From Clostridium chrysemydis (lineage in GTDB: Bacteria; Bacillota; Clostridia; Clostridiales; Clostridiaceae): DNA of 64,000 nt. The notes beneath the pieces were generated by a model, which was not told where the DNA came from, did no database searches, and was given only the letters and a program-made list of their open reading frames with translations. The stretch lies in assembly GCF_015234215.1 (NCBI RefSeq), contig NZ_JADEKP010000004.1:1-64000 (forward strand). Direction: 5' to 3'. Made by a program: the position numbers and the translations under genes. This document shows, one piece after another, positions 31,324 to 40,942 of the stretch. Position 1 is the stretch's first letter. The number at the start of each line of letters is the position of its first letter.

Positions 31324-31944
31324 ATGGCAAGATATACTGGAGCTACATGTAGATTATGTAGAAGAGAAGGTATGAAACTATTCCTAAAAGGGGATAGATG
31401 TTATACAGATAAATGTGCTTTTGTTAGAAGAAGCTACGCACCAGGACAACACGGAGCAGCAAGAAAGAAGCTATCTGAGTATGGTGTTCAATTAAGAGAA
31501 AAGCAAAAAGCAAGAAGAATATATGGAGTGTTAGAAGGCCAATTCAGAAGTTACTACGAGAAGGCTGATAACATGAAAGGTATCACTGGGGAAAACTTAC
31601 TACAATTATTAGAGCAAAGACTTGATAACGTAGTATATAGACTAGGATACGGAGCTTCAAGAAAAGAAGCAAGACAATTAGTTAATCACGGACATTTCTT
31701 AGTAAATGGTAAGAAAGTTGATATTCCATCATACAAAGTATCAGCTAACGACGTAATAACTGTTGCTGAGAAGAGCAGAGCAAGCGAAAAGTTCAAAACT
31801 TTCGTTGAAAATCCAAAGACTTTACCAAAATGGTTAGAAGCTAACGTTGAAAACTACGAAGGCAAAGTAGTTGCTTTACCAACAAGAGAAGACATTGACG
31901 TTCCTGTTAATGAAACTCTTATCGTTGAGTTATACAGCAAATAA
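31324..31944 (+). CDS. rpsD: 30S ribosomal protein S4 (zinc form)
   Basis: S4 nucleates 30S assembly, and in B. subtilis and E. coli it represses its own synthesis. The 206-residue protein has four N-terminal cysteines (9, 12, 26, 31), a zinc-binding arrangement, and the S4 RNA-binding domain ([20 protein letters not shown]). It lies in the alpha operon here, unlike the separate location in Bacillus. Confidence 0.97.
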   Translation: MARYTGATCRLCRREGMKLFLKGDRCYTDKCAFVRRSYAPGQHGAARKKLSEYGVQLREKQKARRIYGVLEGQFRSYYEKADNMKGITGENLLQLLEQRLDNVVYRLGYGASRKEARQLVNHGHFLVNGKKVDIPSYKVSANDVITVAEKSRASEKFKTFVENPKTLPKWLEANVENYEGKVVALPTREDIDVPVNETLIVELYSK

Positions 31945-31949
31945 TTGTA

Positions 31950-31985
31950 ATATTTGTTAGGGGATAGTAATTCTATAACAAATAT
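31950..31985 (+). other. Hairpin in the rpsD-rpoA gap
   Basis: ATATTTGTTA (31950-31959) pairs with TAACAAATAT (31976-31985) around a 16-base loop. There is no T run. It could be a processing site that sets rpoA levels apart from the ribosomal genes. Confidence 0.4.
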
Positions 31986-32037
31986 GGAATCAGTTGCCCT
32001 CAAAAAGGTTGCCATTTTAAAATAAAGGAGGGTTCGT

Positions 32038-32985
32038 ATGTTAGAAATCGAAAAGCCAATAATTGAATGTATAGAGTCAAATGAAGACGGTACTTATGGT
32101 AAGTATACGGTTGAGCCACTTGAAAGAGGATATGGTATTACATTAGGAAATGCCCTAAGAAGAATATTATTATCTTCTTTACCAGGTGCTGCTGTAACAT
32201 CAGTGAAAATTGATGGTGTATTACATGAGTTCTCAACTATACAAGGAGTTAAAGAAGATGTTACAGAAATTATTCTTAACATTAAAGCTTTAGCTTTAAG
32301 AATGAATGGTGAAGGTCCTAAAACTATATATATAGATGCAAAAGGACCAGGTGTTGTAACAGGCGCTGATATAAAGACTGACGGAGATGTTGAAGTTGTT
32401 AATAAGGATTTACATATTGCAACTTTAGATACAGATGGAAGACTTTATATGGAGCTTACTGTAAACAGAGGTAGAGGATATGTTACTCAAAATAAAAATA
32501 AGAGCGACGATCTACCAATATCAGCAATCGCTGTTGATTCAATATACACACCAGTAAAAAGAGTTAATTATAAAGTAGAAAATACTAGAGTCGGTCAAAT
32601 TACTGACTATGATAAATTAACTTTAGAAATTTGGACAGATGGTACTATTAAGATTGATGAAGCTATTAGCTTATCAGCAAAAATCTTAATAGAACACTTC
32701 AAATTATTTATGTCATTAACTGACAACACAAATGATGTTGAGATAATGATAGAAAAAGAAGAAGATAAAAAGGAAAAAGTACTAGAGATGACTGTTGAAG
32801 AGCTTGATCTTTCAGTAAGATCATATAACTGCTTAAAAAGAGCAGGAATCAACACAGTTCAAGAACTTGCTAACAGATCAATGGACGACATGATGAAAGT
32901 AAGAAATCTAGGAAAGAAATCCTTAGAAGAAGTTGAAAAGAAACTTAAAGAGTTAGGTTTAAGCTTAAAACTAGGCGACGAGTAA
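32038..32985 (+). CDS. rpoA: DNA-directed RNA polymerase subunit alpha
   Basis: Alpha dimerises to start polymerase assembly and contacts UP elements and activators. In the 315-residue protein the N-terminal domain contains [23 protein letters not shown], followed by an acidic linker ([13 protein letters not shown]) and the C-terminal domain ([31 protein letters not shown]). The length is normal. Confidence 0.98.
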   Translation: MLEIEKPIIECIESNEDGTYGKYTVEPLERGYGITLGNALRRILLSSLPGAAVTSVKIDGVLHEFSTIQGVKEDVTEIILNIKALALRMNGEGPKTIYIDAKGPGVVTGADIKTDGDVEVVNKDLHIATLDTDGRLYMELTVNRGRGYVTQNKNKSDDLPISAIAVDSIYTPVKRVNYKVENTRVGQITDYDKLTLEIWTDGTIKIDEAISLSAKILIEHFKLFMSLTDNTNDVEIMIEKEEDKKEKVLEMTVEELDLSVRSYNCLKRAGINTVQELANRSMDDMMKVRNLGKKSLEEVEKKLKELGLSLKLGDE

Positions 32986-32997
32986 GGAGGTAAATCC

Positions 32998-33339
32998 ATG
33001 GCAGTTAATCGTAAGTTAGGTCTTCCTTCAGATCAAAGAAGAGCTATGCTTAGAGGACTAGTAACTAGCTTCTTAAAGCACGGTAAGATCGAAACAACTG
33101 TAACAAGAGCTAAAGAAACAAGAAGTTTAGCAGAAAAAATGATCACTCTTGCTAAAAGAGGAGATCTTCACGCTAGAAGACAAGTATTAGCTTTTGTACA
33201 AGAGGAAGCAGTAGTAAAACATTTATTTGATAATATAGCTCCAAAATACACTGAGAGAAACGGTGGTTATACAAGAATGTATAAAGTTGGTCCAAGAAGA
33301 GGGGACGGAGCAGAAATGGTTATACTTGAATTAGTATAA
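32998..33339 (+). CDS. rplQ: 50S ribosomal protein L17
   Basis: L17 lies near the tunnel exit. The 113-residue protein has [21 protein letters not shown] and then [20 protein letters not shown], the short Gram-positive form. It is the last gene of the alpha operon, 12 bases after rpoA, and is followed by a strong terminator. Confidence 0.97.
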   Translation: MAVNRKLGLPSDQRRAMLRGLVTSFLKHGKIETTVTRAKETRSLAEKMITLAKRGDLHARRQVLAFVQEEAVVKHLFDNIAPKYTERNGGYTRMYKVGPRRGDGAEMVILELV

Positions 33340-33350
33340 TTGTTTTGTTA

Positions 33351-33386
33351 AGGGTATTAAGTATTCGTACTTAATACCCTTTTTTC
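33351..33386 (+). terminator. Terminator of the S10-spc-alpha cluster
   Basis: A perfect 13-pair stem, AGGGTATTAAGTA (33351-33363) with TACTTAATACCCT (33368-33380), has a stable TTCG loop and a T run. It closes the long ribosomal series. Confidence 0.93.
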
Positions 33387-33620
33387 ATAGATATAATTTA
33401 AAATTAAATCCATTTAGTAGTTAGTTTTAAGACTATATCGCAAAATTAAGCCCAAAATGTAAGAAAAGATGTATTACTTTTAGTAACACATCTTTATTTT
33501 TGTATAAAATAAAGAATTTTATGTAGAATAAATATTTACAATAGATATCCTTTTGTGGTAAATTTCAAAATAAGGCTTAGAAATTAGTTAGAATATTATA
33601 AGTTAGATATATATTTAACA
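33387..33620. other. Intergenic stretch with a second terminator-like hairpin
   Basis: This region between rplQ and the ecf promoter is AT-rich and holds no convincing coding frame. A hairpin joins AAAGATGT (33465-33472) and ACATCTTT (33488-33495), with an inner TTACT/AGTAA, followed by ATTTTTG. It may back up the rplQ terminator. Nothing else was recognised. Confidence 0.5.
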
Positions 33621-33648
33621 TTGAAAATAGGACCATATAAGATATAAT
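33621..33648 (+). promoter_or_regulatory. Promoter of ecfA1-ecfA2-ecfT
   Basis: TTGAAA (33621-33626), a 16-base spacer and TATAAT (33643-33648) form a good promoter about 140 bases before ecfA1. A perfect palindrome begins 12 bases downstream of the -10. Confidence 0.75.
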
Positions 33649-33659
33649 AGTATTGGTAC

Positions 33660-33673
33660 ACTGTATATACAGT
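33660..33673. promoter_or_regulatory. Palindromic operator-like site before ecfA1
   Basis: ACTGTATATACAGT is a perfect 14-base palindrome lying at or just after the predicted transcription start. It shares the core TGTATATACA with a palindrome in the same relative position at nadA (55902-55913). A repressor site is inferred. Confidence 0.5.
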
Positions 33674-33790
33674 ATTTTAGGATTTTTTTAATCTTTAAAT
33701 AGTGTATATAAAAAATATCGATTAGTTTTTTAGTTAAAATTTATATGATGTTTTTAAAGTCATATAGAGATAGGTATGGTGGTAATATAA

Positions 33791-34636
33791 ATGAGTAATG
33801 AAATGATAAGATGTGAGAATGTATCATTTAAGTATACTTCACATGAAGATGGTGAGATTAAATATGCTTTAAAAGATATAAACCTTTCTGTTAAAAAAGG
33901 TGAATTTCTTGTAGTACTTGGTCATAATGGATCTGGTAAGTCTACTGTAGCTAAGCATATGAATGCTCTTTTAATTCCTAGTGACGGAAATGTATATGTT
34001 GATGAATTAAATACTAGGGATGAAGATAATGTTTGGGATATAAGGTCAAAAGCTGGAATGGTGTTTCAAAACCCAGATAACCAAATGGTTGCAACTATTG
34101 TTGAAGATGACGTTGCGTTTGGGCCAGAAAATTTAGGTATAGATCCTTTAGAAATAAGAAAAAGGGTTGATGAAAGTTTAGAGAAGGTTGGCATGAGTGA
34201 ATATAAAAGGCACGCACCACATCTTCTTTCAGGTGGACAAAAGCAAAGAGTAGCTATAGCAGGTATTTTAGCTATGCAACCTGATTGTATAATTTTAGAT
34301 GAACCTACAGCTATGCTTGACCCTTCAGGAAGAAAAGAAGTAATAAAAAATATAAAAGAGATAAATAAAGAGTATGGAATTTCTATTGTTTTAATTACTC
34401 ACTATATGGATGAAGCAGCTGAAGCTGATAGAATCGTTGTAGTAGATGATGGTAAAGCAATAATGGAAGGAACGCCAAAGAAGATTTTTTCAAATGTTGA
34501 AAAAATGAAAGAAGTAGGATTAGATGTTCCTCAAGTTACAGAGTTATCATATGAATTAAATAAAGCTGGTATTTCTATAGATAGAGAAATTATAAATGTA
34601 GATGAGATGGTGGATGCGTTATGTCAATTAAAATAG
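33791..34636 (+). CDS. ecfA1: Energy-coupling factor transporter ATPase EcfA1
   Basis: This is one of the two ATPases that power ECF vitamin and metal importers shared by many S components. The 281-residue protein has Walker A GHNGSGKS (44-51), the LSGGQKQR signature and the Walker [13 protein letters not shown]. It sits directly downstream of the alpha operon, the usual Firmicute location. Its last 16 bases overlap ecfA2 in another frame, indicating tight coupling. No substrate-binding S component lies next to it, so this is the shared (group II) module. Confidence 0.95.
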   Translation: MSNEMIRCENVSFKYTSHEDGEIKYALKDINLSVKKGEFLVVLGHNGSGKSTVAKHMNALLIPSDGNVYVDELNTRDEDNVWDIRSKAGMVFQNPDNQMVATIVEDDVAFGPENLGIDPLEIRKRVDESLEKVGMSEYKRHAPHLLSGGQKQRVAIAGILAMQPDCIILDEPTAMLDPSGRKEVIKNIKEINKEYGISIVLITHYMDEAAEADRIVVVDDGKAIMEGTPKKIFSNVEKMKEVGLDVPQVTELSYELNKAGISIDREIINVDEMVDALCQLK

Positions 34637-35481
34637 AAGATTTAAGACACGTCTATATGCAAAATGGTCCTTTTGAAAAGGTAGCTTTAGATGATGTTAA
34701 TTTAAATATAAATGATGGTGAATTTATTGCATTAATAGGTCACACAGGGTCTGGTAAATCAACTCTTATACAACACATGAATGGTCTTTTAGAAGCTACT
34801 TCAGGAAAGATTATAGTTGATGGTGTTGATATAACTTTAAAAGGGTCAAAGCTTATTGATGTTAGAAAAAAAGTTGGGTTAGTATTTCAATATCCAGAGT
34901 ATCAGCTTTTTGAAGAAACTATCGAAAAAGATATAGAATATGGTCCTAGAAATTTAGGGCTAGATGATGAAGAAATAACTAAAAGAGTTAAAAAGTCTAT
35001 GGAGATGGTAGGGTTAGATTACGAAACTTATAGACATAAATCACCTTTTGATTTAAGTGGAGGACAAAAAAGAAGGGTAGCTATAGCTGGAGTTATCGCT
35101 ATGGAACCTAAAACTTTAATTTTAGATGAGCCTACAGCAGGATTAGACCCTAAAGGCAGAGATGATATCTTAAATCAAATAAAATTACTTCACGAAAAAT
35201 ATAATATGACTATAATCTTGGTAAGTCACAGTATGGAGGACGTTGCTAAGATTGCAAAGAGAGTAATAGTTATGAATAAAGGTAAAGTAGTATTAGAAGG
35301 AAGCCCTAGAGAGGTTTTTAAAGAAGTTGAAACCTTAGAAGATATAGGACTTGGGGTTCCGCAGGTTACGTACCTTATAAGAGCACTTAGAGCTAAAGGA
35401 ATAGATATAAGAGAAGATATTTATACAATAGAAGAGGCTAGAAAAGAATTAATTAAAATATTTGGAAAGAGTTCTGTTTAG
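34621..35481 (+). CDS. ecfA2: Energy-coupling factor transporter ATPase EcfA2
   Basis: This is the second ATPase of the shared ECF module. The 286-residue protein has Walker A GHTGSGKS near residues 39-46, LSGGQKRR and Walker [13 protein letters not shown]. The C-terminal region, after the switch histidine ([11 protein letters not shown]), is the dimerisation tail typical of EcfA. It overlaps ecfA1 by 16 bases and ends 14 bases before ecfT. Confidence 0.95.
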   Translation: MSIKIEDLRHVYMQNGPFEKVALDDVNLNINDGEFIALIGHTGSGKSTLIQHMNGLLEATSGKIIVDGVDITLKGSKLIDVRKKVGLVFQYPEYQLFEETIEKDIEYGPRNLGLDDEEITKRVKKSMEMVGLDYETYRHKSPFDLSGGQKRRVAIAGVIAMEPKTLILDEPTAGLDPKGRDDILNQIKLLHEKYNMTIILVSHSMEDVAKIAKRVIVMNKGKVVLEGSPREVFKEVETLEDIGLGVPQVTYLIRALRAKGIDIREDIYTIEEARKELIKIFGKSSV

Positions 35482-35495
35482 GGGGGATAGTTAAG

Positions 35496-36296
35496 ATGAT
35501 GAAAGATATAACTATAGGACAATATATTCCTGGTAATTCATTTGTTCATAAGCTAGACCCAAGAACTAAAATACTTATATCATTATTATTTATAGTTTCT
35601 TTATTTATAATGGATAAGTTTTGGGGTTATATTTTAGTAGTTGCTTTTTTAGCAGCAGTAATTGCAGACTCAAAAGTTCCTGCAAGATTTATTTTAAAAG
35701 GTTTAAAACCTATAATATTTTTAGTAGTTTTAACCTCTATAATTAATATATTTATGATAAAAGGTACACCAGATACATTACTATTCCACTTTGGGTTTAT
35801 AAATATATATGTTGAAGGTGTAAGAACAGCCGTATTTATGGCTTTAAGGCTTATATTCTTAGTAGTAGGTACATCACTCCTTACATTAACAACATCACCT
35901 ATAGAACTTACAGACGGTATAGAAGCACTTTTAAGACCTATTGGTAGAGAACTTGCACACGAACTTGCTATGATGATGACGATAGCTTTAAGATTCATTC
36001 CAACGCTTATGGATGAAACAGATAAGATTATGAAAGCACAAAAAGCAAGAGGTGCAGATTTTGAAACCGGAAATATAATACAAAAGGCTAAAAGTTTAAT
36101 ACCTTTATTAGTTCCGTTATTTATAAGTTCATTTAGAAGAGCTGATGAACTTGCTATAGCTATGGAAGCTAGATGCTATAGAGGTGGAGCTGGCAGAACT
36201 AGAATGAAGAAATTACAGTTTACAAAAAGAGATGCAAAGGCTTGGGCTATTTTTGCAGTGTTATTTGTAGCTAGTATATTAATTAGAATTTTATAA
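35496..36296 (+). CDS. ecfT: Energy-coupling factor transporter membrane subunit EcfT
   Basis: EcfT is the scaffold membrane protein linking the ATPases to vitamin-binding S components. The 266-residue protein has several hydrophobic spans in its first half and one at the very C-terminus. Two coupling-helix Ala-Arg-Gly-type motifs are visible in KAQKARGADFE and AMEARCYRGG. It follows a GGGGGG-rich ribosome binding site. Start could be the second Met. Confidence 0.95.
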   Translation: MMKDITIGQYIPGNSFVHKLDPRTKILISLLFIVSLFIMDKFWGYILVVAFLAAVIADSKVPARFILKGLKPIIFLVVLTSIINIFMIKGTPDTLLFHFGFINIYVEGVRTAVFMALRLIFLVVGTSLLTLTTSPIELTDGIEALLRPIGRELAHELAMMMTIALRFIPTLMDETDKIMKAQKARGADFETGNIIQKAKSLIPLLVPLFISSFRRADELAIAMEARCYRGGAGRTRMKKLQFTKRDAKAWAIFAVLFVASILIRIL

Positions 36297-36312
36297 AAAG
36301 ATTTAAAGATAA

Positions 36313-36355
36313 TAGCAATAGGTTAAAAAAACTTTTAATCTATTGCTAGATTTTT
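36313..36355 (+). terminator. Terminator after ecfT
   Basis: TAGCAATAG and flanking bases (36313-36328) pair over 14 or more positions with 36333-36348, followed by GATTTTTG. It is a strong AT-rich intrinsic terminator. Confidence 0.8.
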
Positions 36356-36443
36356 GTTTGTAAGATTATAAAAATGTGCGTTTAAGGATATAATTATAAA
36401 TATCGCTAAACGCTCTTATTTTAGGCTTGAAGAGGGGATAATT

Positions 36444-37178
36444 TTGAAAAATATTAAATTAACAATAGAATACGATGGAAGTAATTATGCTGGGTGGCAA
36501 AGGCAAAATAATCATTTAACTATTCAAGAATGCATTGAAAATGCTATAGAAAAAATAGTAAAAGATAAGGTATCTATCACAGGAAGCTCTAGAACTGATG
36601 CAGGAGTGCATGCAAGAGGAATGGTAGCAAACTTTAAAACAGATAGTAGTGTGCCACCAGAACGCTTTAGAGAAGCAATAAATACTAAGCTACCTGATGA
36701 TATAGCAATAGTAAAATCAGAAGAGGTTCCTTTAGATTTCCATGCCCGTTATAGTAGTAAAGGAAAAACTTATTGTTATACTATAATTAATAGATACGAA
36801 AAGGTAGCAATGTTTAGAAGCTATTCTTGTCATATAAGAGATAAGCTTAATTTTAGTGATATGGAAGAGGCTTGTAAAGATTTTATAGGGAAACACGATT
36901 TTAAAGCTTTTAAAACATCAGGAAGTTCTGTAAAAACTAGCATTAGAACTATTAGCGATCTTCATTTAGAAAAGGATGGAGAAATTATAAAATTATATAT
37001 AACTGCGGATGGATTTCTTTATAATATGGTTAGAATTATTGCTGGAACTTTAATAGAAGTAGGTCTTGGAAAAATAAAAAAACAAGATATAAAAAGTATT
37101 ATAAATCTAGGAAAACGTGAAGATGCAGGCTTTTGTGCACCATCTACAGGGTTAGTTTTAGAAAAAGTCTATTATTAG
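36444..37178 (+). CDS. truA: tRNA pseudouridine(38-40) synthase TruA
   Basis: TruA isomerises uridines 38-40 in the anticodon arm of many tRNAs. The start is TTG at 36444 after AGAGGGGA. The 244-residue protein has [12 protein letters not shown] near the start and the catalytic Asp52 in [13 protein letters not shown], then [17 protein letters not shown] near the end. It lies between ecfT and rplM, the conserved Firmicute arrangement. Confidence 0.96.
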   Translation: MKNIKLTIEYDGSNYAGWQRQNNHLTIQECIENAIEKIVKDKVSITGSSRTDAGVHARGMVANFKTDSSVPPERFREAINTKLPDDIAIVKSEEVPLDFHARYSSKGKTYCYTIINRYEKVAMFRSYSCHIRDKLNFSDMEEACKDFIGKHDFKAFKTSGSSVKTSIRTISDLHLEKDGEIIKLYITADGFLYNMVRIIAGTLIEVGLGKIKKQDIKSIINLGKREDAGFCAPSTGLVLEKVYY

Positions 37179-37200
37179 CGAAAAAAGTGAGTAAAATTTA

Positions 37201-37229
37201 TTGACACGCCCGTAAGCGTGTATTATAAT
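37201..37229 (+). promoter_or_regulatory. Consensus promoter of rplM-rpsI with dyad in the spacer
   Basis: TTGACA (37201-37206), exactly 17 bases, then TATAAT (37224-37229) is a perfect sigma-A consensus. The region between contains an inverted repeat, ACACGC (37204-37209) / GCGTGT (37216-37221), that is unusually GC-rich for this DNA and overlaps the -35. Confidence 0.92.
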
Positions 37230-37235
37230 AATTAA

Positions 37236-37330
37236 TGTTTGTTAGAATATTTATGTAGATTAGACTTTTAAAAGTCGTAACATAAATGCGGTACTTAAGC
37301 TTTAAGTAAAGCGAATGAATTATCTAGGGA
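37236..37330 (+). ncRNA. L13-type leader RNA before rplM
   Basis: ATTTATGT (37249-37256) pairs with ACATAAAT (37280-37287), enclosing a GACTT/AAGTC hairpin. A second hairpin, TACTTAA (37292-37298) with TTAAGTA (37302-37308), follows just before the ribosome binding site. An L13 leader is a known regulatory RNA in Firmicutes; this leader has the right place and a compact fold, but I cannot verify the family consensus. Confidence 0.5.
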
Positions 37331-37339
37331 GGTAAAGAG

Positions 37340-37774
37340 ATGAAATCATACATTGCAAAAGCACAAGAAGTTGAAAGAAAATGGTATGTTGTTGACGCTG
37401 CTGGAAAGCCTCTAGGAAGAGTTGCTAGCCAAGTTGCTTCAATATTAAGAGGAAAAAATAAACCAACATTTACACCAAATGTTGACTGCGGAGATTTCGT
37501 AGTAGTTATCAATGCAGAGAAAGTTGTTTTAACTGGTAAGAAGTTAGATCAAAAAATGTTAAGAAAGCACAGCGGATACGCAGGTGGACTAAAAGAAACT
37601 CCATACAGAGAAGTTTTAGCTAAAAAACCTGAATTTGCATTCGAAGAAGCAGTAAGAAGAATGTTACCAAGTGGTGTTTTAGGAAGAAAAATGTTAAAGA
37701 AATTAAAAGTATACAGAGGAACTGAGCACAACCACGAAGCTCAAAATCCAGAAGTACTTGAATTAAAGTACTAG
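37340..37774 (+). CDS. rplM: 50S ribosomal protein L13
   Basis: L13 is an early 23S-binding protein. The 144-residue protein has the [17 protein letters not shown]-type start (here [15 protein letters not shown]), [23 protein letters not shown] and [21 protein letters not shown]. The ATG follows AGGGAGG. It is paired with rpsI. Confidence 0.97.
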   Translation: MKSYIAKAQEVERKWYVVDAAGKPLGRVASQVASILRGKNKPTFTPNVDCGDFVVVINAEKVVLTGKKLDQKMLRKHSGYAGGLKETPYREVLAKKPEFAFEEAVRRMLPSGVLGRKMLKKLKVYRGTEHNHEAQNPEVLELKY

Positions 37775-37802
37775 TATACAATTCTTGGGAGGAGGAAGTA
37801 AA

Positions 37803-38195
37803 ATGGCAAAAGTTCAATACATGGGAACTGGTAGAAGAAAAAAATCAGTTGCAAGAGTTAGATTAGTACCTGGAAACGGGCAAGTAATCATAAATAAAAG
37901 AGATTCTGAAAATTATTTCGGATTAGAAACTTTAAGAGTTATACTTAACCAACCTTTAGTTTTAACAGAAACTAAAGATAAGTTTGACGTTTTAGTAAAT
38001 GTTCACGGTGGAGGATTCACAGGTCAAGCAGGAGCTATCAGACACGGAATCGCTAGAGCATTAGTTAAATCAGACGAGGCATTAAAGCCTGAGTTAAAAA
38101 AAGCTGGATTCTTAACTAGAGACTCAAGAATGGTTGAAAGAAAGAAATACGGTAAAAAGAAAGCAAGAAAATCACCACAATTCTCAAAAAGATAA
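37803..38195 (+). CDS. rpsI: 30S ribosomal protein S9
   Basis: S9 reaches the P-site tRNA with its C-terminal tail. The ATG at 37803 after GGGAGGAGG gives 130 residues starting [19 protein letters not shown]; an upstream in-frame start at 37785 overlaps the ribosome binding site. The [14 protein letters not shown] block and the [10 protein letters not shown] tail are diagnostic. Confidence 0.97.
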   Translation: MAKVQYMGTGRRKKSVARVRLVPGNGQVIINKRDSENYFGLETLRVILNQPLVLTETKDKFDVLVNVHGGGFTGQAGAIRHGIARALVKSDEALKPELKKAGFLTRDSRMVERKKYGKKKARKSPQFSKR

Positions 38196-38220
38196 TTGTC
38201 TGGATTTACTTATTTTCAGA

Positions 38221-38260
38221 AAAAGAAGAGCAGTATGTTACTGTTCTTCTTTTTTTTTTG
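38221..38260 (+). terminator. Terminator after rpsI
   Basis: A long stem joins 38221-38235 and 38239-38253 (AAGAAGAGCAGTA with TACTGTTCTTCTT, one G-U pair) and runs into about ten T's. It is a strong intrinsic terminator. Confidence 0.9.
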
Positions 38261-38300
38261 TACCTTTTAACTTGAGGTAGAATAATATTTTTTGAGTATA

Positions 38301-38309
38301 TGGTAAAAT
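38301..38309 (+). promoter_or_regulatory. Extended -10 promoter before the hydrolase gene
   Basis: TGGTAAAAT is an extended -10 (TGN then TAAAAT at 38304-38309) without a clear -35. The same TATATGGTAAAATAT string recurs before the small membrane protein at 51176. Confidence 0.45.
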
Positions 38310-38341
38310 ATAGATAAAAAGCAAATTGGGGGAGGGGCATA

Positions 38342-38962
38342 ATGAAACGTATTTTAATTCATGGACTAGGGCAAAATTCTTTAGTTTGGAACGAAACTAT
38401 TTCACATATGTTAAAACAAGATAATATATTTTGTGTTGAGTCAGCTACACTTATTAAGGGTAAAGAGGTATCCTATCAAAATTTGTATAAAGCTTTCTCA
38501 AACTACTGTAATGAAATTTCAGAACCATTAGATTTATGCGGACTTTCACTAGGCGCAGTTCTAGCATTAAATTATGCTATAGATAATCCTAAAAGAGTTA
38601 ATTCATTAGTATTAATTGCTGCGCAATATGAAATGCCAAAAACGTTACTTAAATTGCAAAATATAGTTTTTAGATTTCTACCTAAAAAATCCTTCGAAAG
38701 TATGGGAATGAGTAGAGAAGATTTTATTAAATTGACAAAATCAATGATGAACTTGAATTTAAAAAATGAATTAAAGAAGGTTTCTTGTAAAGTGCTACTA
38801 ATTTGTGGAGAAAATGATAGTCCAAATAAAAAGGCTACAAGAAATCTATATAAAAGTATATCAAAATCAGAAATGGTATTTATAAAGAACTCAAAACATG
38901 AAGTAAATAATGATAATCCAAAGGAATTAGCTAAAATACTAAATAATTTTTATAAGATGTAG
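38342..38962 (+). CDS. Alpha/beta-fold hydrolase
   Basis: This is a 206-residue cytoplasmic protein with the small alpha/beta-hydrolase layout. HGLGQNSLVW forms the oxyanion segment near the start, GLSLG is the nucleophile elbow (Ser69), GENDSPN holds the likely acid (Asp159) and SKHEVN the histidine (His186). The substrate is unknown. It stands alone between rpsI and the Na/Pi transporter with its own promoter. There is no signal peptide. Confidence 0.85.
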   Translation: MKRILIHGLGQNSLVWNETISHMLKQDNIFCVESATLIKGKEVSYQNLYKAFSNYCNEISEPLDLCGLSLGAVLALNYAIDNPKRVNSLVLIAAQYEMPKTLLKLQNIVFRFLPKKSFESMGMSREDFIKLTKSMMNLNLKNELKKVSCKVLLICGENDSPNKKATRNLYKSISKSEMVFIKNSKHEVNNDNPKELAKILNNFYKM

Positions 38963-39209
38963 ATTAATTGAAACATTAGATTTTATATTTAACAAAAATA
39001 GTTATAAATTTAACTATATAGAAACAGTCCTTTAAAGTAAAAAAATTATATTTAACCTGTTTCTAATAAAAGTCCGTTTTATATTAAAATTAGGTTAAAA
39101 GTAGCCAAAATATATTAACAAATGTTAAGTGATATTGTACACTTTGAATTGTAAGTAAAGGAAATACATAGAAAAGAAAATAAATATATAAATTTGGAGG
39201 ATAAAGACT

Positions 39210-40832
39210 TTGGATTCAATGATAATGACTATAATTACTCTGATGGGTGGTCTTGGACTATTCATTTACGGAATGAAGCTTATGGGAGACGGCTTAGAAA
39301 ATGCAGCTGGGGAAGGTCTTAAAAAGATACTTGAAAAAGTAACATCTAACCCTATTATGGCGGTAGTAGTAGGGGCGGCAGTAACTGCTGTAATACAAAG
39401 TAGTAGTGCGACTACTGTAATGGTAGTTGGTTTTGTTAATGCAGGATTGATGAACTTAGCGCAAGCTGTTGGTGTTATTATGGGAGCAAATATAGGTACT
39501 ACTATAACTGCTCAATTAGTTGCATTTAAATTAGACGATATAGCACCACTATTTGTGTTCTTTGGAACAGGAATGGTTATGTTTGCTAAATCAAATAAGA
39601 GAAGAGAAATAGGTAATATTGTTTTAGGATTCGGTATATTATTTACTGGAATGGGCGCTATGAGTGAGGCTATGAAACCTCTAGCTAGTTCACCGGTATT
39701 TGAACAACTTTTAGCTTCAATAGGTGATAAGTGGTACATAGGAATTTTAGTTGGTGCAGGTATAACTGCAATACTTCAAAGTTCATCAGCTACTACTGGT
39801 ATCTTAATTGCCCTTGCAGGTACAGGAACTATAACGATTGGAGAAGCACTTCCAATATTATTTGGATGTAATATAGGTACTTGTATAACAGCATTACTTG
39901 CAAGTATAGGAACTAATAAAACAGCGCATAAGGCTGCCGTACTTCACCTTTTATTTAATGTTGGTGGAACAATTATATTTATTCCTTTCTTAGGAATGCT
40001 TGGAGAACTTGTATATAACTTAACTCCAGGAGATGTAAGTAGGCAAATAGCTAACTCACATACAGTTTTCAACGTAGTAAATACTTTAGTTATGTTACCT
40101 CTTAGAAATGTGCTTATAGCTATAGCCAATAAGGTAGTTCCAGGAGATGAAGAGGTTGAAACTAATGGTCCTAAATTTATTGATGATAGATTATTAGAAA
40201 CACCTGTTATAGCAGCAGGACAAGTTATAAAAGAAACTATAAGAATGTCAAACAAAGCTCAAAAGAATTTAGATTTAGCTATGCAGGCATTTTTTGAAAA
40301 TGATGAAAAATTAATAAAAAAAGTATATGAGAACGAAGAGATAATAAATACTCTAGAAGAAGCTATAACTAATTATTTAGTTAAACTTTCAAAATGCGAT
40401 CTTTCAGATAGAGAACTTGGTATAGTTACATCAACTTTCCATATTGTAAATGATATTGAAAGAGTAGGAGACCATGCTGAAAATATAGCAGACCTTGCAT
40501 CACAAAAAATAAATAAAAACTTAGAATATAGTAAAGGTGCAATAGAGGATTTAAAACAAATGTACAACTATACTAAAGATGCACTTCAAATAGCTGCAGA
40601 TAGTTATGAAAATAGAGATGTTAAAAAAGCAAGTAGCATAAGTGATGTTGAAGATAGAATAAATGTATTAGAAAAAGATTATAGAGATAAACATATTAAA
40701 AGACTTAATGATGGAAAATGCAGTGCATATGCAGGTGCAATATTCTTAGATCTAATAAGTAACTTTGAAAGAATTGGTGACCACTCAGTAAATATCGCTG
40801 AGAGCGTTATTGAAAACAATACATTAGACTAA
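39210..40832 (+). CDS. Na/Pi cotransporter family protein with PhoU-like tail
   Basis: This is a sodium-phosphate symporter of the NptA/PNaS type in the cytoplasmic membrane. The TTG start at 39210 is 9 bases after GGAGG; an ATG at 39219 is further away. Of 540 residues, about the first 310 hold repeated membrane segments with the two QSSSATT signature repeats (VIQSSSATTVM and ILQSSSATTGI) typical of the family. The last 200 form a soluble helical PhoU-like domain (IERVGDHAENIAD and FERIGDHSVNIAE repeats). It likely imports phosphate and is monocistronic. Confidence 0.92.
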   Translation: MDSMIMTIITLMGGLGLFIYGMKLMGDGLENAAGEGLKKILEKVTSNPIMAVVVGAAVTAVIQSSSATTVMVVGFVNAGLMNLAQAVGVIMGANIGTTITAQLVAFKLDDIAPLFVFFGTGMVMFAKSNKRREIGNIVLGFGILFTGMGAMSEAMKPLASSPVFEQLLASIGDKWYIGILVGAGITAILQSSSATTGILIALAGTGTITIGEALPILFGCNIGTCITALLASIGTNKTAHKAAVLHLLFNVGGTIIFIPFLGMLGELVYNLTPGDVSRQIANSHTVFNVVNTLVMLPLRNVLIAIANKVVPGDEEVETNGPKFIDDRLLETPVIAAGQVIKETIRMSNKAQKNLDLAMQAFFENDEKLIKKVYENEEIINTLEEAITNYLVKLSKCDLSDRELGIVTSTFHIVNDIERVGDHAENIADLASQKINKNLEYSKGAIEDLKQMYNYTKDALQIAADSYENRDVKKASSISDVEDRINVLEKDYRDKHIKRLNDGKCSAYAGAIFLDLISNFERIGDHSVNIAESVIENNTLD

Positions 40833-40834
40833 TA

Positions 40835-40861
40835 AAAACCGCCGGTTACGGCGGTTTTTTA
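40835..40861 (+). terminator. Terminator after the Na/Pi transporter
   Basis: AAACCGCCG (40836-40844) pairs with CGGCGGTTT (40849-40857), with a GTTA loop and a T run. It is a compact GC-rich terminator. Confidence 0.92.
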
Positions 40862-40942
40862 TGTTTAACTAAAAGAATAAATAAAATATATAATCCGCAT
40901 ACTAATAAAGATTTAGTAAATAAGTTAGATGGAGGATTTAAG

